Positions 57,864 through 64,000 of a stretch of 64,000 bases of DNA are shown piece by piece (the stretch's first letter is position 1; every line of letters begins with the position of its first letter). Both the position numbers and the translations under genes were made by a program. Location of the stretch: the NCBI GenBank assembly GCA_025175895.1, contig CM045989.1, forward strand, positions 22,003,928 to 22,067,927. Direction: 5' to 3'. This stretch comes from Wurfbainia villosa. Taxonomy: Eukaryota; Streptophyta; Magnoliopsida; Zingiberales; Zingiberaceae. A model generated the notes under the pieces. That model was given only the letters and a program-made list of their open reading frames with translations, searched no databases and had not been told where the DNA came from.

Positions 57864-58360
57864 AGAAGAAGAAGGCATCCGATGCCCCATCCTCTTCAGG
57901 TATCTTCGTTATTGATTGTCATTCAATTTCCTTAGACACTTGGGTATTGGATACTGGATGTGGCTCACATATATGTAATGACATACAGGGGCTAAGGAAT
58001 AGAAGAAGACTTGTCAGAGGGGAGTCAAATTTGCGAGTTGGCAATGGAGCAAAGGTTACTGCGGTCGCCATCGAAACTTATTTGCTGAAGCTCCCTAGTG
58101 GACTAATCTTAGAACTGGTCAATTGCTATTATGTTCCTTCTCTAATAAACAACATTGTTTCTTTTTCCTGCTTAAATAGAAATGGTTTCCATTTGATGTT
58201 TAGTAACAATTGTTGTTATATAACTTTGAATGGCGTACTTTATGGAACTGGAACTTTGAGTAATGACATTTATACGTTGGACGTATCCAGTGACATTTTC
58301 AATATCGAAGCGAGCAACACGCGTGCTCGAAAGGATAATCAAATAGACTCTTATATGTGA
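57860..58360 (+). CDS. pol: Protease region of copia C
   Basis: A 166-codon frame in phase with the zinc knuckle just upstream; the ATG is an internal Met, not a real start. WVLDTGCGSHICND (near residue 31) is the aspartic protease active site. NCYYVPSLINNIVSFSCL and SNDIYTLDVSSDI are typical of the protease-to-integrase stretch. It ends at TGA 58358-58360 in place of the Trp of the WHCRLGH zinc motif; reading on in the same frame gives the rest of pol. One nonsense change thus separates it from the next frame. Confidence 0.9.
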   Translation: MKKKKASDAPSSSGIFVIDCHSISLDTWVLDTGCGSHICNDIQGLRNRRRLVRGESNLRVGNGAKVTAVAIETYLLKLPSGLILELVNCYYVPSLINNIVSFSCLNRNGFHLMFSNNCCYITLNGVLYGTGTLSNDIYTLDVSSDIFNIEASNTRARKDNQIDSYM

Positions 58361-58393
58361 CATTGTCGTCTTGGCCATATAAGCAAGAAATGC

Positions 58394-60559
58394 ATGTCCG
58401 AATTACACCGATGTGGAATTCTGGAATCGTTTGAATTGGATTCATACGATACATGTGAATCATGCTTAAAAGGCAAGATGACTAAGTTACCTTTTACTGG
58501 AAAAGGTGAACGAGTGGGAGAGTTACTAGGTCTAATACATACTGATGTATGTGGACCTATGTCAACTCAAGCATTAGGAGGCTATAGCTACTTCATTACC
58601 TTCACCGATGATCACTCACGGTTTGGGTATGTGTTCTTGATGAAACACAAGTTTGAAGCCTTTGAAAGGTTCAAAGAGTTCAGAAATGAAGTAGAGAAAC
58701 AACATGACAAGTGTATTAAAATACTTCGATCAGATCGAGGTGGTGAATACTTGAGTCAGGAGTTTCTTGATTACCTAAGAGACAATGGTATATTGTCTCA
58801 ATGGACTCCGCCCTATACACCACAGCATAATGGTGTGTCTAAGAGGCGTAATCGGACCTTGTTGGACATGGTTAGGTCAATGATGAATCATGCGACTCTT
58901 TCCAAGTCCTTTTGGGGTTATGCACTTCAGACAGCTGTTTACTTGTTAAACAGAATGCCTACCAAGGTAGTCTCAACTACTCCATATGAGATATGGAATA
59001 GTAAGAAACCTCATGTATCTTACTTGAAGATATGGGGTTGTCCTGCTTATGTGAAGCGGACAGTATCAGACAAATTGGATGCTAAGTCTGATAAATGTCT
59101 ATTTATTGGATACCCTAAGGAAACAAGGGGTTACCAATTCTATCATCCTGTGGAACAAAAGGTGTTTGTTTCAAGGCATGCTGTGTTTCTAAAGAAAGAG
59201 TTTCTCTTGCAAGAAAACAATGGGAGTGTCGTCGAGCTTGAGGTGGCTCGAGAGACTCAAATAGACATTGATGAGATACCTGGTGAAGCACAACAGCCGA
59301 CAACTCATAGTGATGAGCAATCGGCTGGACCTATTGTAACACCACATCTTCGTAGATCTAGTAGAACACGCAATATTCCTGAGAGATATGGATTTCTCGT
59401 AAGTGAATCGAACGACGTGTTACTCATTGATGATGAGGAGCCTACCAGTTATGAAGAAGTGCTGACAAGTTCGGAAAGGAATAAGTGGCTTGGTGCCATG
59501 AAGTCGGAAATGGATTCCATGTATGAAAACCAAGTTTGGAACTTGGTTGACCCACCTGAAGGGATAAAGCCTATAGGGTGCAAGTGGGTTTTAAAGAAGA
59601 AAACTGACATGGATGGTAATGTGATTACCTATAAGGCTAGATTGGTGGCGAAAGGATATCGTCAAAAACAAGGTGTTGATTATGACGAAACCTATTCGCC
59701 TGTAGCTATGCTTAAATCCATTCGGATGCTCCTGGCCATAGCAACTCATTATGATTATGAGATATGGCAGATGGATGTGAAAATAGCTTTCCTTAATGGA
59801 AACGTGCTCGAGGACGTGTATATGATACAACCTGAGGGTTTCACATCGGTTGATAAAACCAAGGTATGCAAATTGCGACGGTCCATTTATGGATTGAAGC
59901 AAGCATCCAGGAGCTGGAATATCCGTTTTGATGAGACAATCAAAAAGTTTGATTTCTCACAAAATCCAGAAAAACCTTGTGTGTACAAGAAGGTTAGTGG
60001 GAGTGCAGTCGTGTTCCTAGTATTGTATGTCGATGACATACTACTTATAGGAAATGATGTTTCAATCTTACAGTCAGTGAAGGTTTGGTTATCCAAGACA
60101 TTCTCCATGAAAGACCTTGGAGAAGCAACCTACATCCTCGGGATTAAGATCTATAGAGATAGATCGAAATGGTTGCTTGGTCTTTCGCAGTCTACATATA
60201 TAGACCGAGTGCTAAAGAGGTTTAGCATGTCGGAATCCAAGAAAGGTTTCTTACCCATCAGGCATGGGGTACACCTTTCGAAGTCTATGTGTCCGCGCAC
60301 AGAAGACGAGAGGATTTGCATGAGTAAGATTCCCTATGCATCCGCAATAGGATCTATCATGTATGCTATGTTATGTACAAGGCCCGATGTATCGTACGCT
60401 CTGAGTGTCACAAGCAGATACCAGTCCGATCCAGGAATGGATCATTGGGCGGCTGTTAAGACGATCCTTAAGTACTTGAGAAGAACTAAGCATGTGTTCC
60501 TAATATATGGAGAAGGGTACATGGTGATACGTGGGTATACGGATGCCAACTCCAGATAG
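58394..60559 (+). CDS. pol: Integrase and reverse transcriptase of copia C (721-codon frame)
   Basis: The longest frame in the window, in phase with the protease part. Residues 20-28 (TCESCLKGK) close the zinc module. The integrase core has Asp51 (HTDVCG) and Asp114 (RSDRGGEY); the third catalytic position, residue 150, is Lys (GVSKRRN) rather than Glu, at the correct DD35E spacing. WGYALQT, WGCPAYVK and CLFIGYPKETRGY follow. RT begins about residue 385 (ENQVWNLVDPPEG), with MDVKIAFLNG and the catalytic pair YVDDILLIG at residues 545-553, then SAIGSIMYAMLCTRPDV. The frame stops just inside RNase H after GYTDA. RT may be intact; the integrase should be inactive. Confidence 0.94.
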   Translation: MSELHRCGILESFELDSYDTCESCLKGKMTKLPFTGKGERVGELLGLIHTDVCGPMSTQALGGYSYFITFTDDHSRFGYVFLMKHKFEAFERFKEFRNEVEKQHDKCIKILRSDRGGEYLSQEFLDYLRDNGILSQWTPPYTPQHNGVSKRRNRTLLDMVRSMMNHATLSKSFWGYALQTAVYLLNRMPTKVVSTTPYEIWNSKKPHVSYLKIWGCPAYVKRTVSDKLDAKSDKCLFIGYPKETRGYQFYHPVEQKVFVSRHAVFLKKEFLLQENNGSVVELEVARETQIDIDEIPGEAQQPTTHSDEQSAGPIVTPHLRRSSRTRNIPERYGFLVSESNDVLLIDDEEPTSYEEVLTSSERNKWLGAMKSEMDSMYENQVWNLVDPPEGIKPIGCKWVLKKKTDMDGNVITYKARLVAKGYRQKQGVDYDETYSPVAMLKSIRMLLAIATHYDYEIWQMDVKIAFLNGNVLEDVYMIQPEGFTSVDKTKVCKLRRSIYGLKQASRSWNIRFDETIKKFDFSQNPEKPCVYKKVSGSAVVFLVLYVDDILLIGNDVSILQSVKVWLSKTFSMKDLGEATYILGIKIYRDRSKWLLGLSQSTYIDRVLKRFSMSESKKGFLPIRHGVHLSKSMCPRTEDERICMSKIPYASAIGSIMYAMLCTRPDVSYALSVTSRYQSDPGMDHWAAVKTILKYLRRTKHVFLIYGEGYMVIRGYTDANSR

Positions 60560-60935
60560 ACAAGGATGCTTCCATGTCTATGTCTGGGTATGTATTCACC
60601 TGGAATGGAGGCGCAATAAGTTTGAAAGGTTCCAAGCTTGACACTATAGTGAATTCTGCCACTAAGGCAGAATACATTACAGCTTTGGAAGCAGCATAGG
60701 AAGCGGTTTGGATCAAGAAGTTCATCTCTGAACTTGATGTGGTCTCATCAATGATCCAAACATGTGCTTCGCCGCTATCATCTTATCAGAGAGATCATCA
60801 GTAGGAACGAAATACAAATCGAGAAAATTCTCACTGAAAGGAACTTAGCGGATCCCTTGACTAAGGCATTACCTCAAAATAAGTTTGAGGGTCATGTTCG
60901 AGCTTATGGTATTGGATACTGTAGCGATTGGCATT
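60560..60935 (+). pseudogene. pol: RNase H remnant of copia C
   Basis: After a frameshift near 60550 the sequence continues DKDASMSMSGYVFTWNGGA and the block around TKAEYITALEAA (60660-60700), then a TAG. The segment with the second catalytic Asp (CDN motif) is missing by a deletion near 60750-60770; HLIREI-like and LADPLTKALPQNKF pieces follow, ending at TAG before the polypurine tract. No active RNase H. Confidence 0.82.
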
Positions 60936-60937
60936 AG

Positions 60938-60951
60938 GCCAAGTGGGAGTC
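60938..60951 (+). other. Polypurine tract of copia C
   Basis: ggccaagtgggagtc-type sequence with core aagtgggag directly before the LTR start at 60952, like that of D (21577-21589). Confidence 0.8.
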
Positions 60952-63169
60952 TGTTAGTAATATATGAGAGATGTCCTAAGACAATCGCCTTATGTATGAA
61001 CCATTTATATGACAAATGAAGATTCACTATTTGAGTATACATGTTTTATGTATTTGATTGGATCTTAAACTCATTTACTGAATGTCCACGATACGATTTA
61101 CAGCATGAGAGAATTTGTGATTGGATCACAACTAGTGAGTATCTCTACATGTGTGATTGTGATGTATCGGAATTATCCCTAGTCGATGAATTGATGGATT
61201 TGGACACCATCAATTCTGTCGAGACTAGCACAAGGTATACTCCTTGGTGTATCCAAGCGGCTGATTCTCACTGGCTGGAGACATAGTGATGTCCGGAGTT
61301 AATCGTGGATGCTAGTTATGGTAACTAGTTCATTGGAGTGACCAGCCGTAAGACTTCATATGGTTCTCTGCATATATAGATATGTCAATGAAGTTCTTAC
61401 TGTGGCTTAAGTGCGATGTTCCTTTGACTTGCGGTATTCAAGTCATCTTGATCATAGAGACTTATGCTTTGACATCTTAAGCAAGCATCTCTAAGGAGAT
61501 GTGGACCCGGGATGATTGGGTATAAGTCAAAGTGATCGAAGGTGTTTGAATAGCCTATAAAGGATTCACCACTCCTTGTGAGGAGATATATACCCATGGC
61601 CTCTTGTCGGATTGTTACTAAAGTCTTTGGCCAAAGCATTACATGTTTAGAGTAAGGTACTCTTCGATACATGTGGAGTAACTAGAATCCGTAGGACGAG
61701 GAAATGATACTTGGGCTAGGTGTGGCGTGAGTCGACCTAGTGGGGCCCGACACTATAGACCATGTCCTGAACCAAGTGGGTATAAGATGAGTGAAGGGAA
61801 TGGGGCACGAATCATTCGAAATTTCTGAAAGGTTTGAGAAATAGTTACGGATCAACCGTTGATCTTTTCGGTTAATTGGGGATCATGATGTACTACTAGG
61901 TGCCACTCATGATCGTTCTATAATTAATGGTTAATTATAGACGGCCAACATAAACCGAGAACCTATTTGGTCACACGCACAACGAGCGTAATCCAAAGGA
62001 TTTAAAACGAGCTTGAGAATGGGATTCTCAGACCGAGAGAAACTAAGTTTGGTAGGACCAAACATAAAGCGAGCATGAAATCATTTCAGTCGCAATGGAA
62101 GCGTGGATGGGCCGTGTCTTATGAAGACATAATGGATGGACCAAAATGGTTTGGTTCTAATCCAATGGAGGAGAATAAACCAAAGGGTTTGGTTTATTTT
62201 AAACGAATGAACCAAAAGTTGGTTCGGTTCATTTTAACTTAAAATAAACGATCATAGTTTGATTTATTTTAACTTATCTTAATGGAGCGGGTTAACGGAC
62301 CTAATGGTTATGATCCAATAACCATTAAGAGAATTAGTTCTCTATAAAAGAGGGCTTAAGGGATAATTAAGCCCGAATCCAAAAACCCTAGCAAGGAGTT
62401 GCCACCCACCCCATTGAGGGAGTTGCCGCCCAACCTCCTTTGCCGCCCAGCCCCTTGTGCCGCCGTCCAGCTCCTTGCCGGCGACCAAGCTTCAGCCGGT
62501 GATCCTCCGGCGACCTTCCGGTGATCTCCTATAGGTTTGGCATCAAGGTGAGCCTTTTCTTCCCTTGGTTGGCCGGCGCCTATCTCCTCCACCAAAGCTG
62601 TCCAGTTTTCTGGACAGCTTGTTCTCCTCTCATCGGAGCGTCATTTGGACGACGGTTAGAGCTCCGACAACGGCTAACTTACCGGGGATTCGATCTCCGG
62701 TAATCCTCTGAGGTGGAGGGCGAAGGATTCATCAATTGGTTGACGAATACCTCTCCGGAGAAGCGAGTTTTGAGAACTCGTATTAGGATCCGAATTTTGA
62801 TTCGGATCGTGATCATCTCTCGATCACGTCGTCTTCAACACGAGGCTAGTAACCCGTATGAAGACGAAGCTCGTGGCTTAGCGAAGTCATCCTGAGGAAC
62901 TCGGCGTGGATACGGATAGAGACGATTCTAGCGAGGATCGTTCCGGTTGATGTTGTTCCCGCTACACGTCATATGAAAGGTATAACGTAGATAAATTTCC
63001 TTTTATTGCAAATTTAAATTTACGGTTATGTCTACACTTGTTGTAATATGCATGCGTGTGTTGTGTGTGTTGTAATAAATGTAGATTTATTATTTTTATT
63101 GCTTCCGCTGTGTTCATGTTTACGAAACGTGATCGAACACACACACGCCGCGGTGCCGGAAACCCAACA
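60952..63169 (+). repeat. 3' LTR of copia C
   Basis: A close copy of 53586-55797, with differences mostly at single bases and a few short clusters (for example 61240, 61730-61750, 61820). It ends gaaacccaaca and is followed by tgagc, the target duplication. Confidence 0.95.
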
Positions 63170-64000
63170 TGAGCTTCAGAAGCAACACGAGTTCATGAAT
63201 GCTTATGATATGGTTGAACATCTTCGTCAACTATATCAAGGAAAAGCAAGGCATGAGAGATATGAAGTCTCTAAGGCATTGTTTGGTTCCAAAATGCAAG
63301 ATGGGACTCCCATAGGTCCATATGTACTCAAGATGATTGGGTACGTAGAAAACCTACAAAGATTGGGATTCCCCCTTGGCCAGAAGTGGCCATCTTGACT
63401 TAATCTTGGCTACAATCAATTTGTCATGAATTACAACATGAATGAAATTGATAAGCCACTGCCTAAGATGCTCAACATGTTGAGAACTGCTGAACTCAAC
63501 CTTAAGAAGGGAAAATCTGACGCCATTTTGATGGTGCAAAAGAAGAAAGGCAAGGGCAAGCCTAAAGGTAAGGGAAAGTCCCAAGTCAAGGGCAAAGGCA
63601 AGGAACTTAAACCTAAAGGAGGGGTGGCCAAGGAAGGGGCTTGCTTCCACTCTAAGGAAGCTGGACACTGGAAGCGTAACTGCAAGGCATACCTGGAAGA
63701 TCTTAAGAAGAAGAGAAGTGAGACTTCTACTTCAGGTATAAATGTTATAGAAGTCAATCTATCTATTTCTTCATCATGGGTATTAGATACCGGATGTGCA
63801 TCTCACATTTGTACCAATATGCAGGTGCTGAGAAATAGCAGGACATTGACAAAGGACGAGGTGGACCTACAAGTAGGCAATGGAGCAAGAGTTGCTGTTG
63901 TTGCTGTAGGAACTTATGATCTATCTCTGCCCTCTGGGCTTGTACTAGAATTACATGAATGTTGTTATGTGTCTGCCTTAACTAAGAACATAATTTTGGT
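63170..64000 (+). CDS. gag-pol: Gag C-terminus and protease of copia B (after C; runs off window)
   Basis: Gag resumes with LQKQHEFMNAYDM and KARHERYEVSKALFGSKM. A TGA at 63396-63398, with a small in-frame loss beside it, interrupts the frame once; afterwards the same frame is open to the window end. It reads YNQFVMNYNMNEID, a Lys/Gly-rich tail, the knuckle CFHSKEAGHWKRNC (second Cys replaced by Ser) and the protease site WVLDTGCASHIC (Asp codon 63786-63788), then VLELHECCYVSALTKN. Gag and protease form one frame, as normal in copia. It is the most nearly open gag in the window. Confidence 0.88.

Larger units (their letters stand above)
53586..63169 (+). mobile_element. Full-length Ty1/copia element C
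   Basis: 9.6 kb with two 2.2 kb LTRs, a primer-binding site, leader, gag, protease, integrase, RT, RNase H remnant and polypurine tract. A perfect target duplication tgagc (53581-53585 and 63170-63174) marks insertion into the gag of B. Same family as E. This is the best-preserved element in the window, though not competent: gag has a frameshift, the protease-integrase junction a stop, the integrase lacks its catalytic Glu, and RNase H is deleted in part. Confidence 0.96.
49896..64000 (+). mobile_element. Copia element B (runs past the window), split by C
   Basis: 5' LTR (49896-51711), primer-binding site, long leader and a gag-protease region that starts at 53330, is interrupted by C from 53586 to 63169, and continues from 63170 to the window end in protease. 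Family members in the window: solo LTR L. It is inserted in the J LTR; ggaac (49891-49895) should be half its target duplication. Confidence 0.88.

Overview
This window reads as plant nuclear heterochromatin, most likely from a large-genome angiosperm. A monocot is my guess from the style of the retrotransposons, and the species cannot be told from the sequence. I find no host gene, rRNA, tRNA or CRISPR array that I can support. Essentially every base belongs to an LTR retrotransposon or a solo LTR, and the elements sit inside one another.

I use letters for the elements. A (1-8977, +) is a Ty3/gypsy element with a decayed interior. E (8978-14492, -) is a Ty1/copia element that A appears to interrupt. 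D (14516-23697, +) is a full-length copia with 2.1 kb LTRs. F (14493-14515 and 23698-29091, +) is an internally deleted SIRE/Maximus-like copia; D and E both lie in its 5' LTR. G (29092-40286, +) is a second copy of gypsy family A, with F in its 5' LTR and a reverse-oriented solo LTR, L (36345-38012), in its 3' LTR. H (40287-44142, -) is a decayed SIRE-like copia that G appears to interrupt. I (44143-45211, +) is a relic of an Athila-like gypsy element, interrupted by H on one side and J on the other. J (45212-45855 and 48805-49895) is the LTR of an F-like element; it holds the solo LTR K (45856-48804) and is interrupted by B. B (49896 to beyond 64000, +) is a copia related to L, and C (53586-63169, +) is a full-length copia inserted in the gag gene of B.

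The nest is supported by exact or near-exact 5-bp target-site duplications for C (tgagc), L (aatcg), K (ctggg) and D (gtgtc/gagtc). It is also supported by junctions where the host element resumes at the expected base (A in E, F in G, J in I). Relative order from oldest to youngest: I; then H and J; then G, K and B; then F and L; then D, E and C; then A.

Coding capacity is low. C has a 721-codon integrase/reverse transcriptase reading frame, but its third catalytic integrase residue is changed and its gag and RNase H are broken. B has a nearly open gag-protease region up to the window edge. D has recognisable protease-region, integrase, RT and RNase H segments interrupted by stops and frameshifts. 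A, F, G, H and I cannot encode their own proteins. The less expected signals are cis-acting: a telobox-rich tandem array just upstream of the TATA box in the D LTRs, repeated short hairpins in the leaders of C, E and B, dense CAGTCGACTG palindromes in F-type LTRs, and long tandem arrays in K and in the H leader.
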